Notes: generated from the sequence alone by a model not told the origin. 64,000 nucleotides of DNA from Prorocentrum cordatum (GCA_963575745.1 CAUYUJ010002069.1:211832-275831), one strand, 5' to 3'; counted from the stretch's first letter, positions 31,560 through 41,662 are shown. A program made the numbers and translations.

Positions 31560-32990
31560 AGCTCCTTACTTGTCCACAGCTCGAGTTCAGTTGAGACAAA
31601 CACCCACGCAAGAAAGTACACGACATAAGCTGAACAGACGTTTCCAGAATATATGCAAATCTTAAGAAACTTTCGCCACGTGTAGAGCATGCGAGCTTGG
31701 TAGCTGTTCGCGCAGCACAAAAAGTTTGTCGGTCGCAGCTCTGGTAGCAGACCGATCTCAGACGTCTCGGTACTGCAGACTAGCGCTCGTGATCATTTCC
31801 ATTCGAATAGTCTGCTTCCCAGCTCCGTAGCTTGCCTACAGCTCGAATTAAGTAGAGAAAACCAGCACCGCCGATCTCAAATTTGAAGAGCGCAAATAGT
31901 TTTTTAGTCGCACCTCTGGTAGCAGAGCGATCTCAGCCGTCTAAATGCTTTAGACTCCCGCTTCTCAGCATGTCCTGACGATTGGTGTATATCTGAACTC
32001 CATAGCTAGCCTACAGCTCGAATTAAGTACAGAAATCAAACATCATCTCTCACATAAAGTTGCTGAGTGCGAGTAGTTTTTCAGTTTTAGCTCTGGTAGC
32101 AGACCAATCTCAGAGGTATCGATACTGTAGGCGACTGTGTCTCATGATTTTCTATTGATCGGTGACCTTTCCAGCTCCCTAGCTTGCCTACAACTCGGAT
32201 TAAACCAACACCGTCTCCCATAAAAAACAAATGTGCAAACAATTATCTATTTAATCGCTTCGCTCATTCCGCCGGCCCTGGAACGCTATTTGGGGCCTTT
32301 TGGGGCCGTCTTGGGGGCTTCTTGGGGGCTTCTTGGGAGCGTCTTGGGGCTCCCTGGCGGCGTATTGGGCTCCCCTGGGGCCTCTTGGGGGGCTTTTGGG
32401 GGCCCCTTGGGGCGGGAGGGGGGGTAGTCGATTGCAGCCCCCCCCTCGGAGGCCACGATCTAGATACTTTAGATTGGTGCTCCTCAGCATTTCCTGTCGA
32501 TCGGTGTGCATCTTAGCTCCGTAGCTAGCCTACAGCTCGAATTGAATTCAGGAAACGCACACATCTCTCGAACAAATATTTACAGTGCGAATAGTTTTTC
32601 AGTCGCAGCTTTGGTTGCAGGCCGATTTGAGACGTCTCGATACTGTAAGCGAATGTGCCTGATGATTCCTTGTTTGGAAGTGTGCTTCCCAGCTCCGTAG
32701 CCAGCTTACAGCTCGAATGAAGTAGAGAAAGCTAACATGTTCTTTTTTAACAGCAGAGTACGAGTAGTGTGTTGGTCCCAGCTCTGGTAGCAGACCGACC
32801 TCAGGCATCTAAATACTTTAGACTAGCGCTCCTGCTGTTTTTCTTCCGATCGATGTGCCGAACAGCTCTGTATCTCATCTACAGCTCAAGTTAAGTTGAG
32901 AACACTGGCAGCACCTGCCAAGATGACTTTCAACAACCGATCCCGCCCCGATGCTTTTTGACAGTCGTATCCATCCGATCGACCTCAGAT
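31560..32990. repeat. ~175-bp satellite array
   Basis: CTACAGCTCGAATTAAG recurs near 31,836, 32,011, 32,188, 32,530, 32,706 and 32,879 (spacings 175, 177, 342, 176, 173), and CTGGTAGCAGACCGAT recurs in phase. Units also share GAATAGTTTTTCAGTCGC and TCGATACT. The first copy near 31,574 is diverged. The doubled 342-bp gap is explained by an insertion. Confidence 0.88.
32229..32460 (+). mobile_element. GGCCTCTTGGG-family insertion in the satellite
   Basis: Starts near TATTTAATCGCTTCGCTCAT (as at 7,338), continues with TTGGGGCC/TCTTGGGG units and ends with CAGCCCCCCCCTCGGAGGCC, as near 33,410. It replaces part of one satellite unit: the array resumes in register after a net gain of about 166 bp. 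No target-site duplication is obvious. Confidence 0.65.
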
Positions 32991-33065
32991 CGAGATACCG
33001 AGCGGGCATAAGATCGAATATGACGGGACAAGTATTAGAGCTCTAGCGAAATGTGGCATTTCGAT

Positions 33066-33622
33066 AAATTCTAGACGCTTCGCGTATCCCCACCAGCCCG
33101 TCCAGAAACGACGCCCGAGGGTCGTCCTGATGGGCTTTTCGGCGTCTTGGGTGCCTCGGGGGTGCCTCTGTGGGCCGTTCGGGATCCTCTTTGGGGCCTC
33201 CTGGGGGCCTCTTGGGGCCTCTTGGGGCCATCTTGGGGCCCCCAAAGGCCTCCTGGGCGCTTCTTGGGGCCTCCTGGGCGCTTCTTGGGTGCCTCTGGGG
33301 GGTATCTTGGGGCCTCTTGGGGGTCTCTTGGGGGCCTCCTGGCGGCCTCTTGGGGGGCCTCGGAGCCATCTTGGAGGAGATCGATCAACGAAGGGGGGTT
33401 CCCTAATTACAGCCCCCCCCTCAGGAGCCACGATCCTCGTGAGGGGTGTCGAAGTTTAGCTCTCCCAGGGGTCGATCTTGGGCACTCCAACGCGCCGCGG
33501 AACCCCCTGTCCAGGTCAGTGGGGAGTGGGTAGGGGGAGGGGTAAACCCCTCCCCGAAGGGGAAGAAGGAGGGGTGGAAGAGGAAACGCTCTAAACCACC
33601 GACGCCCAGAGGGCTGGTGGGA
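33066..33622 (+). mobile_element. complete-looking GGCCTCTTGGG-family element
   Basis: The left end AATTCTAGACGCTTCGCGTA is followed by TCCCCACCAGCCC. The right end GGGCTGGTGGGA is its inverted counterpart, giving ~12-bp terminal inverted repeats about 535 bp apart. Internal order: GGCCTCTTGGG units (33,140-33,370), GATCGATCAA, CCCTAATTACAGCCCCCC, GTCCAGGT, TAAACCCCTCCCCGAAGGGG. It encodes no recognisable protein, so it would be non-autonomous. Confidence 0.65.
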
Positions 33623-33721
33623 TTAATTCAAACCGACCAAGAAAACGTCCGTCGATATTGTTCGAGCCAACTAGCCCGCCAGCGCGTCCGAATTACTCTT
33701 AAACTTCGCCGCTTCGCTCTC

Positions 33722-33815
33722 AGGGAAGCTCTACGAGCCACTCGACCCTCGACGGCGACGACGACGCCGAGGACGACAGAATTTCGTTCAAAATCGACCG
33801 CACAGCTCTCCAGTG
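33722..33815 (+). CDS. weak candidate exon
   Basis: After CTCTCAG one frame reads GSSTSHSTLDGDDDAEDDRI followed by SFKIDRTALQWL, up to the point where the inverted-repeat element at 33,816 begins. It is short and other frames are open, so confidence is low. If real, the element interrupts or borders the exon. Confidence 0.2.
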
Positions 33816-33918
33816 GCTTGGCACCGCTCGGACGTGTACATATCCTTTCGCCGAGGGGCATCCTGGATCACCTCGCGAGGAAGGAGCGCACGAAGTGGGC
33901 ACCCGAGCGATGGCAGGG
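33816..33918. mobile_element. GCATCGCTCGGACGT inverted-repeat element, copy 1
   Basis: Left end GCTTGGCACCGCTCGGACGT and right end ACCCGAGCGATGGCAGG are inverted repeats of about 17 bp. The middle carries CGAGGGGCATCCTGGAT, related to copies at 41,917 and 42,076. Confidence 0.7.
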
Positions 33919-33969
33919 TGGCCCACGCCCAGCCTCCACTTGGTTTCCCCCGGGGCCGTAGGCGACCCG

Positions 33970-34215
33970 AGGAAGACGAGGAGGAGGGAGGAGGGAGGAG
34001 GAGGAGGCGGAGGCAGAGGCGGAGGCGGAGGCGGAGGCGGAGGAGGAGGAGGAGGAGGAGGAGGAGGAGGAGGAGGAAGAGGAAGGGGGAGGAGGGAGGA
34101 GGGAGGAGGGAGGAGGGAGGCGGAGGCGGAGGCGGAGGCGGAGGCGGAGGCGGAGGCGGAGGCGGAGGCGGAGGCGGAGGCGGAGGAGGAGGAGGAGGAG
34201 GAGGAGGAGGAGGAC
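33970..34215. repeat. (GGA)n/(GGCGGA)n microsatellite
   Basis: Long runs of GGA alternate with GGCGGA hexamers. All apparent proteins across it are low complexity. Confidence 0.95.
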
Positions 34216-34368
34216 GGGTCGCCTAAGCCCTTCGGAGGAACCCTCCCCCCCCCGAAGCCAGAGGCGGAGCACGTTCTTCGAGTTTTGACGTTTCGGGTCG
34301 GGGAATCCTACTTGAAGCCGAGGCTAGCCGTAGCCAGAAAAGCCCCTTCGATGGGAGGTGAAGGGAGT

Positions 34369-34563
34369 CGGCGGTGAGCGAGGGGGGGAAGCGAGAGGGA
34401 GAATGCAATTTCGGAACGCGGCGGGGCTTCTCAGGAGCGCTCCAGCCTTCCGAGAAGGTTTCCGTGTTCGGGGAAAATTCTGAAAATGTTTCAGAAGGTT
34501 GGGGGGATTTTCGAGCCTTCTGAGAAGGCCCGCCCCTTCTCACTTGCCCTGGGAACGCCGCCG
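34369..34563. mobile_element. TTCTGAGAAG fold-back family, copy 2
   Basis: The left arm GGCGGTGAGCGAGGGGGGAA with GGGGCTTCTCAGGAG faces the right arm GCCTTCTGAGAAGGCCCGCC followed by CCTTCTCACTTG and GCCGCC. Middle sequence AAATTCTGAAAATGTTTC is also symmetrical. Confidence 0.7.
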
Positions 34564-34886
34564 AGAAACGACCCCCAAGGCCCAAGGGCCCTCTGTTGGA
34601 GCCAGCAGGGGCCCAGGGCCCAAAAAGGGCTCCTTGAGGGCCCTTTTCTCTCCTTCACCCCTCCCTCCCTCCCCTCCCCTCCCTCCCTCTTCCCCCCCCC
34701 CCTCCCCCCCTCCACAATTACTCAATATGAATACTACTCTCCCTCTTCCCCTGATGACGGTTTGAAAGTGGCCGACCCCCCCCGCGTATTGTTTTTTACA
34801 GACAGGTTTCCCTGGAGTTGGGTTTTCGCTTGCATTTTTTTTCAAAATGCTGCTCTCGCTGGGGCGCCGGAATCATTTTCGGGCCC

Positions 34887-35045
34887 CGCTCGTTCCGAAT
34901 CGTGCTCCCGCTGCAGCGCTGGCCTCATTTCCGTGCTTCCGCTCGTTCCGAATCGTGCTCCCGCTGCAGCGTTGGCCTCATTTCCGCGCTTCCGCTCGTT
35001 TCGACTCGTGCTCCCGCTGCAGCGCTGGCATCATTTCCCGTGCCA
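34887..35045. repeat. 53-bp minisatellite, three units
   Basis: CGCTCGTTCCGAATCGTGCT begins units at 34,887, 34,940 and 34,993, each continuing CCCGCTGCAGCG and CATTTCC. Confidence 0.9.
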
Positions 35046-35057
35046 TGCCACAGCACA

Positions 35058-35113
35058 CGCGCACACACGCACACACGCACACCCACACACCCACACACCC
35101 ACCACCACCACCA

Positions 35114-35177
<64 letters not shown>

Positions 35178-35181
35178 GCCA

Positions 35182-35244
<63 letters not shown>

Positions 35245-35250
35245 GCACCA
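35058..35250. repeat. (CA)n/(CGCA)n microsatellite
   Basis: ACACGC and CACCAC runs lead into about 30 CGCA tetramers broken once by a GCAGCC near 35,176. Confidence 0.95.
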
Positions 35251-35640
35251 CCACCCACTACGCAGGCGCGCGCGGAGCCACAGGTCCGCTACGACACGCA
35301 TCCGCGGATAGAGAAAATCAGCGCCATGGTAAGGGATGGGAGGGAGGGGTAGGACGTCAGATATGACGCGAGCGCACCTAGCTTGCCCCTCTCCCCTCCC
35401 TCCTCCCCCCCTCCCCCCCATGTAGGTCACCCCCCGTTACCACTCGCCCGAAACGGCTCAGGGGGGATGCATCGACCCCCAATCGCCTGCTGATCGCCGA
35501 CAGGGGCCCGATAGCCCACCCGCCCAGGACTGGTGCCGTTTCGCGTTGGGGGTCCCCGAATTATCGGTGATGTATCGCCGATTCCAGGCCGATATTCTCC
35601 CCTGAGCCAGTCACCCATCGTTCTTCTCCATCATCCACCC
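35251..35640. other. no gene; one fold-back arm copy
   Basis: CCCCCGTTACCACTCGCCCGAAA at about 35,431-35,453 (given here as its position; it differs by a few bases from the arm at 40,451-40,473 in reverse) is a solo arm of the 40.45-kb fold-back. The rest shows nothing. Confidence 0.45.
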
Positions 35641-35644
35641 CTCA

Positions 35645-35833
35645 AGGAGAAGCTCCTGGGCCCCTCCTGGAGTAATTTCTGACCAGAATTCTGAAGCAAG
35701 TCCGGCCGAGGAGTCGGCGACGCACCTGGAGGCCAGAAAAGATTGGAAGCTCGACCACAATCCTCCATCCTCGAACCTGGATCCCGCCTCCCTTCTCTCC
35801 TCCGAGGCCCTCGACGTCGTGATCTTTCATGAA
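35645..35833 (+). CDS. candidate exon ending at a GTGAGC donor
   Basis: A frame without ATG reads PPGVISDQNSEASPAEESAT, continues HLEARKDWKLDHNPPSSNL and ends DPASLLSSEALDVVIFHE at a textbook GTGAGC donor (35,834). The peptide is not low complexity, and GC3 is moderate. The acceptor was not resolved; several AGs occur between 35,640 and 35,700. The minus strand is also open, so this is tentative. Confidence 0.3.
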
Positions 35834-36860
35834 GTGAGCCCCCAGAGGTCAGAATCCCTTCTTCGGGAGCGGTTTTTCCTCCCGACTTGTTTGTTGACGG
35901 CCACTGCGCTTGGCATGGGCCCTGGGTAGCCGAGGATGACCCCAAACCCGCCGTCGTTCTTCTACGACGCTAGGGGGCCTGAAGCGACGACGACGACGAC
36001 GACCTTAGAATTCCAGACCCCTTCCCGAGGGGCAGTTTCGGATTGAACTCCCTCTCCTCCGACGCTGCAGTTTGCTCGTGGCGTCGATCCCCAGGGCCCA
36101 GGGCTGCGACCACCTCCCAGAGGCGCTGGATCTCGCGACATTTCTTTTGGCGCCGCCGGGAGGCCAGGACGGACCTCGAGATCGCGAACAAAGCGCAACA
36201 TCTTGCAAAAAAGACTAAAAGTCCTGGACCCTATCTCTTTATGTCATTTCTCGAGCCAGATCGATCTGTGAGGTCCGCGGCGCTCGAAGCTGGGCGAAAA
36301 CGCGTGCTGTGAGCAAAAAACTGCAACGCCGGATCTCAGATCTCATACATGCGGTTTCCTAATTGTTTCAATACGCGGTACCCTGACACCAGATCCGCCG
36401 TTTCTCCATCGATGGCGAAAGTAGAGCGGAGAGCTCCAAACCACTTTTCAAGCTCCTCTGATGTCCATTCCCGCCCTACTTTGCCGTCGCTTTTTCCGCC
36501 CTCCATGTTGCGAAACTATCTATTACAATTTTACGAGGCGGGAATTTCCGCCCTGCATTGTCGCATAATTTGAGGTGCATCTCCGACGTAATATGAAGTC
36601 GAGAAATCAGTCAAACTACGGAGGATCCAGAGTCAGCGTCCCCCAAAGTCCATAACCTTACGTCGGGCATGCCCCCTCTACTGGAGGAACTTAGTAAAGT
36701 CATAGTATGGGGACGATTGTTCTAGTATTGTTTGATTATTGTTGAGTCTTATGTTTGCTTCCCCCCCCCCCGTTTTTCTTCAAATATCCAAATGTAGGAA
36801 GCCATACCCAACCTTACCCTAACCAGTCCCAGGGGCCGGCTTTTCACGAGTCGTTCTTCG
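35834..36860. other. no feature seen
   Basis: Mostly unique sequence: a (CGA)n run near 35,985 and a poly-C near 36,760. No frame of interest on either strand. Confidence 0.4.
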
Positions 36861-36863
36861 TCG

Positions 36864-37095
36864 AGGCTCAAGAGACGGGGGTCAATGCAAACGAGGGTCA
36901 GCCAGAGCGCCAGATCTTGCAGGATCCTGCAGGGCCAGGGTCGCATTGACCCGGGTGTGTGTGTGCAGTCTCCTGCAGGATTTTGCAAAATTCTTCGCGT
37001 TGACCCGGGGTTGGATGCAGGATCTTGCAGCATCTTGTGGGATTCTGCAAGGTTTGATTGACCCGGGTTTGGATTGACCCGAGTCAGAAGATCCC
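36864..37095. repeat. CTGCAGGATC-rich dispersed repeat, copy 2
   Basis: GAGGCTCAAGAGACGGGGGT, CAGATCTTGCAGGATCCTGC, GTTGACCCGGG and TTGATTGACCC units correspond in order to 17,686-17,872, with extra TTGACCC units here. Confidence 0.75.
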
Positions 37096-37199
37096 CGATT
37101 TCGACGGCCCTGGTGCCCAGCGAGGGCCCCGTGGAGGTCGAAATCGACAGAAAAATCCACCCGTCGTGTTTTCTATGTTTGTCCACGACGCGAGCATAG

Positions 37200-37425
37200 T
37201 TGTAATCGTGTCGTTTCGATTCTTATGATTCGATTCGATCCGATTTCGATTGTCTCCGATCCGATTCGATTTCGGATTCCGATTTGGACTCCGATTCCTT
37301 ACTGGAGGCATGCTAGCCTGCCGATTTCTGCCGATTCGACTTCTCCCGACTGGGCTGCCAATTTCCGCCGATCCGATTAATTTCGATCGCCGATCCGACT
37401 TGTCGGTTCGATTCTAGGCTCTCCT
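37200..37425. repeat. CGATTCGAT-rich repeat, copy 1
   Basis: CGATTCGATTTCGGATTCCG, CTAGCCTGCCGAT, TCTGCCGATTCGAC, TTCCGCCGATCCGATT and GATCGCCG follow in the same order as at 54,763-54,978. The long shared order shows a true dispersed repeat, not just simple sequence. Confidence 0.8.
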
Positions 37426-37562
37426 GTTTCGTTGGTCTCCATGGGCCTCCCCTGCCTCCAAATCCGCCATACTTTGGTTGATGTTGCGATTGTGTTGGAG
37501 TTGCACCCCAAAGGGTGCGAAAAAGTAGGGCGGAAACTTCGGGCTCGGAAAAGTAGGACGTA

Positions 37563-37805
37563 GATGTATATATATATATATATATATATGTATAGACACA
37601 CACATACATACATACATACATACATACATACATACATACATACATACATACATACATACATACATACGTACATACATACATACATACATACATACATACA
37701 TACATACATACATACATACATGCATGCATGCATGCATGCATGCATGCATGCATGCATGCATGCATGCATGCATGCATGCATACATACACATATATGTATA
37801 CATCC
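37563..37805. repeat. (TA)n-(CATA)n-(GCAT)n compound microsatellite
   Basis: A TATA run is followed by about 38 CATA tetramers, then about 14 GCAT tetramers, then TACA/TATA. Confidence 0.97.
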
Positions 37806-38361
37806 GCAAAAGATGGCGGCAACAGCGACGGCAAAGCAGGGTGGAAATCTACATCAAACGGGCATGGAAAGTAGGGCGGGCATTGCCGCTCATTTTGCGA
37901 CATCGCCCACACGGCGGATCCGGAGTCAGGAGATCCTCGGAAGTCCCGACCTTGTTTTTGGGACCAGTTTTTCACTCCGAGTCGTTTTTGATAGCCTCGG
38001 CGCTTGGCGAGGGCTCCCAGAGCCCGAACACGGCGGACAAGTTCCCGTCGTATTTTTTGCACGGCGCGAGCATGTCTGGGACCTCCTTGCTTCCTCCCTC
38101 GTTGCCTCCCTCCGATCCTCCTCCCCCCCCTCGCTTGTCCCTCTCCTCCTCTCCGGCTCCTCGGTTTCTGCCTTGGCCCCACCGCGGGCGGCCGATCTCT
38201 CGGAGGGACAAGGCCTCGACACTTCCCCCTCGGCGGCCTTCAGCGGTTGTCGTGCCAACACGCCCTGCTGGGTGTGCGGCTTGAGTCTCGTCCTCTGCTC
38301 GGGGAGACCGAAATTGGTGCAGAATCATTGGGTGCAAAGTCCAACAGCTCAGCATGTCTTG

Positions 38362-38500
38362 TTCGCTCTGAACCGGATTCGCTGTCGGCGTCGCCGCGGC
38401 CGTTACCCATTTGAGACACACATTCGCCTTCCCTGCAGCGGCCGTTGTCGGTTTTGCATTACACATTTGCCGTTGATCGTCGGACCCATGGTTCCGTCCC
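38362..38500. repeat. dispersed repeat family A, copy 2
   Basis: CTCTGAACCGGATTCGCTGT, the shared CGGCGTCGCCGCGG core, CATTTGAGACA and GCGGCCGTTGTCGGTTTTG align with 5,211-5,310. The first ~40 bases of the family are missing. Confidence 0.7.
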
Positions 38501-38629
38501 TTTTTGCGGGTGTTGTTCATTCTTCACGTTTCGCGCATCCCCCCCAGCCAATTTAGAAGCCCTGCCCATGAAAGTTGACAGGAATAGTGACGAAAAGGCA
38601 CACGTAGTGAAACAGAGCGGGCAACCAGG

Positions 38630-38890
38630 ATGAACAGAGAGATCTCTGGGAGCAAGTGGTTTGCCTTGGAGGGTCTCATCGGGCCCGCGTGGAGGCGAGG
38701 GAAAGAGGAGGACGAGGAGGAGGAGGAGAAGGACGACGACGACGAATACGACGACAACCGCGACGAGGAAGAGGAGGACAGGGAAACGGAAGACCATGAA
38801 GGCAAGGATGAGGACGAGGACGAGACAGAGGAGGAGGACAACGAGGACGAGAGCAGAGCCCTCGAAATCGCCTCTTGGAGCTTTAATTAG
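38630..38890 (+). CDS. acidic open frame, possibly repeat-derived
   Basis: 86 codons from MNREISGSKWFALEGLIGPA into a Glu/Asp run (KEEDEEEEEKDDDDEYDDNR and on) ending SRALEIASWSFN. Acidic tails like this occur in chromatin and nucleolar proteins, but a degenerating GAG/GAC microsatellite gives the same result. The start is not strongly supported. Confidence 0.25.
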   Translation: MNREISGSKWFALEGLIGPAWRRGKEEDEEEEEKDDDDEYDDNRDEEEEDRETEDHEGKDEDEDETEEEDNEDESRALEIASWSFN

Positions 38891-38904
38891 ACTCTTTTGG
38901 GAGA

Positions 38905-39475
38905 TGTTATCCTGGGGTCCTCTTGGGGCGTTCTTGAGGGGTACTGGGGCCCTCTTGGAGCCCTCTTGGGGGTCCCTTCGGAGCCCGACCTCTGGGGGCC
39001 ATCTTGGATGCCATCAACCAAGAGCCTCTCCCCCCTGGAGACATCAAAATGCCCTCTTGGGCCGCTCCAGGGCGCTCTTGGGGCCGTCTTTCTTGAAGCC
39101 TCAAAAGCGCATCGGAAGCGAAACGGCGAGCAGGCAACAATCATTGATGATCCGTAGATTTTTGAAGGACCTTGGCTGCTTGGAGGTCCTGAAGGGGCTC
39201 CGAGAGCACTCGGAACCGTCTTGTGGCCCTCGTCGGGTCTCTTGGAGGTATGTTTGAAGCTATATTGAACCACCTTCGGCTACTATCTCGAGCCGTCTCG
39301 GAGGCCATATTGGAGCATCGGAGGCCCTCTTGTAGCCATCTTGGGCGCCCTGACGCTTCGCGGCCCGCCTCAAGAAACCTCAGGGCGGGGGTGGGGATGT
39401 AAACCTCCCTGAAGGGAAGAGGTTTTTGGAAGACTCGCTGGACCACCTTAGCCCAAAGGGCTGGTGGGACTAGAA
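38905..39475 (+). repeat. GGCCTCTTGGG-family element with right end
   Basis: CCTCTTGGGG/CCCTCTTGG units (38,915-39,090, 39,290-39,340) surround the GGAAGCGAAACGGCGAGCAG module (39,112), related to 16,015. A right end with GTAAACC-TCCCTGAAGGGAAG and AAAGGGCTGGTGGGA closes it at about 39,470. Confidence 0.75.
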
Positions 39476-39479
39476 GGGC

Positions 39480-40445
39480 CCCTGGCCCAAGGTGCCTCCC
39501 AGGACTTCTTTGGAGGTCCCCACGGCCTCCAGAGCACCCTCCTAGAGGTCCAGGGGGGCCCGAGGGGCCCCCAAATGGGCACATTGTTTTTTTTTCCCAG
39601 ACTCAACGCGTGTACAGTGCAAAATGCGTGCTGATAGCACGGCCCTCTGTGGGGCCTCTGAGGTAAACGGCTGCCAAGGTGCTGCTGCTGCTGCTGCAAA
39701 TCCGTCTCTCCCGCCTGTGCTACAACTGTGTACGTCACCATCTTGCCAGAAACGGAATCCAGACCGATCTTCACACGATGCTCGAGTTTATATCACTCGA
39801 TGCTCAGAAACTGGGGGGGACAACATGGAGCGAAAAGCTGGAGGCGCCTTGGGCCAGGGGCGCCTTCAGCGACCCCTGGCATGTGGGTGGTGCGCTAATG
39901 GCCGGTGCTCGGTGATGCCTCAGCTGTCGCGACGCACCGCTCCCGCCGTGGTGCTCCGTGGGCGGCGGCTCGTGGCTCGTGATGCGTGGGGCCTCAGTGG
40001 TCGCGATGCCTCGCTCGCGCCCCCACTGTTAAAGGCTTAACGACTTCTGCCGTCCTTCGACTCGCGCTGGAGCGGCCGCGAGTTGCTCCAACTTTCCCTG
40101 GAGATCTCTGGATTTGCCATGATTTACCTGGGTGTATCTCGATTCACCTGGATGTACCTGGACTTGTCTGCATTTACCTGGATTAATCTGGCTCCATCTC
40201 CATAAGTCGATTGACGAAAAAGTCTACAAGCCCTTAGGGACCCCAACTGGATGGATCAGCCCGCAGCCCCCGCAGCGCACGTGAAGCCAACTCCAGCAAC
40301 CCCCAGGCTCTCCGTGGGCGGGGCCAGGGCGAGGACAAAGCCGCTCTGGGGCTTGCTGGAACGCTCTCGCAGCGTTCCGGAACTCTCTGAGAAGGCCGCG
40401 GCGCCCGATGCATCCTCCAGATCCGCCGGATCCCAGAGATTCTCA
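39480..40445. other. no gene; short CCTGGATTTA units
   Basis: Mostly unique. At 40,110-40,195 the words ACCTGGAT and ATTTACCTGG recur about every 18-20 bp, a small decayed minisatellite. Confidence 0.4.
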
Positions 40446-40450
40446 CGTTT

Positions 40451-40548
40451 CGGGCGGGTGGTAATGGGGGGTTGCCCAAATTGGGGGTGAAGAAAAAGGC
40501 CTTTTTCTTCACCCCTCTTCGGGGTACCCCCCCATTACCACCCGCCCG
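40451..40548. mobile_element. 98-bp fold-back (near-perfect palindrome)
   Basis: CGGGCGGGTGGTAATGGGGG at the left is matched by CCCCCATTACCACCCGCCCG at the right. The inner GGGGTGAAGAAAAA pairs with TTTTTCTTCACCCC around AGGCCT. Only the middle of the arms is mismatched. A related solo arm is at 35,431. Confidence 0.85.
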
Positions 40549-40559
40549 AGAGTTGCAGA

Positions 40560-40685
40560 AGGAGGAGCAGAAAGAGGAGGAGATGAGGAAGGAGGAAGGA
40601 GGAAGGAGGAAGGAGGGACGAGGGACGAGGGACGAGGGACGAGGGAGGAGGAGGGAGGAGGAGGAGGAGGAGGAGGAGAAGGTTA
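40560..40685. repeat. (GGA)n / GGGACGA repeat
   Basis: GGA triplets with a patch of GGGACGA heptamers (40,614-40,645). Confidence 0.85.
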
Positions 40686-40695
40686 TCCTCACCCA

Positions 40696-41090
40696 ATGTT
40701 CTCCTCGTCCTGGCCGCGTCTTCTGTTCGGGCGGCCGGACCCGCAGGCGCCGGCGGCGAGGCCCCCGCCGCCGCCAGAGGGCGCGAGGGCGGAGCCCCCC
40801 CGCGAGCGGCCGCCCGCGCCCGCGGCGAGGCAGCCGCCCCCGGAGAGGGAGGAGCCTCCGCGCGGGCCGGCCGTGGGCGCCTCGGGGCGGTGGGCCGCCC
40901 ACCGCGCCGCCGTGCGGCACGCTCGCCATGTCGCGGTCCCCCGGCGTCCGCGTGCCGAGCTTTTCCGAGCCTCCCGCCCCGCGGAGCGTAGCGACACGCC
41001 ATCCGCCCGCAGGGCACAGCGCGTCGCCGAGGCCGCCTTGGCGGAGATTCCCCACCAGAGCCCCCCAGGCCATGTCCTGCACAACTCGCG
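40696..41090 (+). CDS. weak Pro/Arg/Ala-rich candidate exon
   Basis: From ATG 40,696 the frame reads MFSSSWPRLLFGRPDPQAPA and then a Pro/Glu/Arg-rich run with G/C at almost every third position up to about 40,930. The minus strand gives an equally plausible open frame (GGLGDALCPAGGWRVATLRG). The DNA is so GC-rich that strand and reality remain uncertain. A repeat-family A copy follows, as it does after the exon at 5,030-5,162. Confidence 0.27.
40972..41010. repeat. short match to 13,367-13,405
   Basis: GCCCCGCGGAGCGTAGCGAC, ACGCCATCCGCCCGC differs only at a few positions from the earlier segment. It is a ~39-bp dispersed similarity of unknown origin. Confidence 0.5.
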
Positions 41091-41125
41091 ACGTCGGAAA
41101 TCAGGGGCGGGCCCAGAAGCCGAGC

Positions 41126-41310
41126 CTGGGTACGGAAAGAATGGGCACAAAGACCGACGGCAGTTCCATTCCGAACAGGGCTCGCTGTCGGCGTCGCCGC
41201 GGACTGTGTCCATTTGAGACGGAAGGCCGCCTGCCCGACAGTGGCTGCTGATGGTTTGGGATGCCATTCGTTGTTGGGCAGTGTACTCATTTTTTCCGTG
41301 CCCATTTCGG
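41126..41310. repeat. dispersed repeat family A, copy 3
   Basis: GGGTACGGAAAGAATGGGCA, the CGGCGTCGCCGCGG core, CCATTTGAGAC and CATTCGTTGTTGGGCA align with 5,171-5,345 throughout. Confidence 0.78.
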
Positions 41311-41344
41311 GCGTCCCGCCATTCGCGATGCCCTTGCGTGTCTC

Positions 41345-41516
41345 GGCGGCGAGCGAGAGGGGGAAGTGAGAAGGCGGCGGGACTTCTCAGAAGCCCGCGT
41401 GCTTTCTGAAAAAATTTGTTTGTCTCCGGAGATAGAAGACTTCTCAGAAGACCAGGGGATTTCCGAGCCTTCTGAGAAGTCCCGCCCCTTCTCATTTCCC
41501 CCCCGGGCGCGCCGCC
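41345..41516. mobile_element. TTCTGAGAAG fold-back family, copy 3 (best preserved)
   Basis: The left arm GGCGGCGAGCGAGAGGGGGA, AGTGAGAAGGCGG and GGGACTTCTCAGAAG is matched by the right arm CCTTCTGAGAAGTCCCGCCC, CTTCTCATTTCCCCCC and GCCGCC. Arms are about 50 bp with ~70 bp between. No open frame; MITE-like. Confidence 0.8.
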
Positions 41517-41629
41517 TATCCGCGTCGACCGGTTGTTCGCGACGCCCCGCCTCGTTTGGCATCGCTCGGACGCGACTTCGCGTGGACGCGTTTGCGCGGT
41601 AGCAAGTCATGGGAACCTGGAATACCTTT

Positions 41630-41662
41630 GAATTCCGTCGTTAAACGCCAACGACGGAATTC
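41630..41662. repeat. perfect 13-bp-stem hairpin
   Basis: GAATTCCGTCGTT and its exact reverse complement flank AAACGCC. Both outer ends are EcoRI-like GAATTC. Confidence 0.85.

Noticed and set aside
35100-35430. Cys/Val/Arg- and Thr/His/Ala-rich repeat proteins
   Set aside because: Direct translation of the CGCA tetranucleotide tract.
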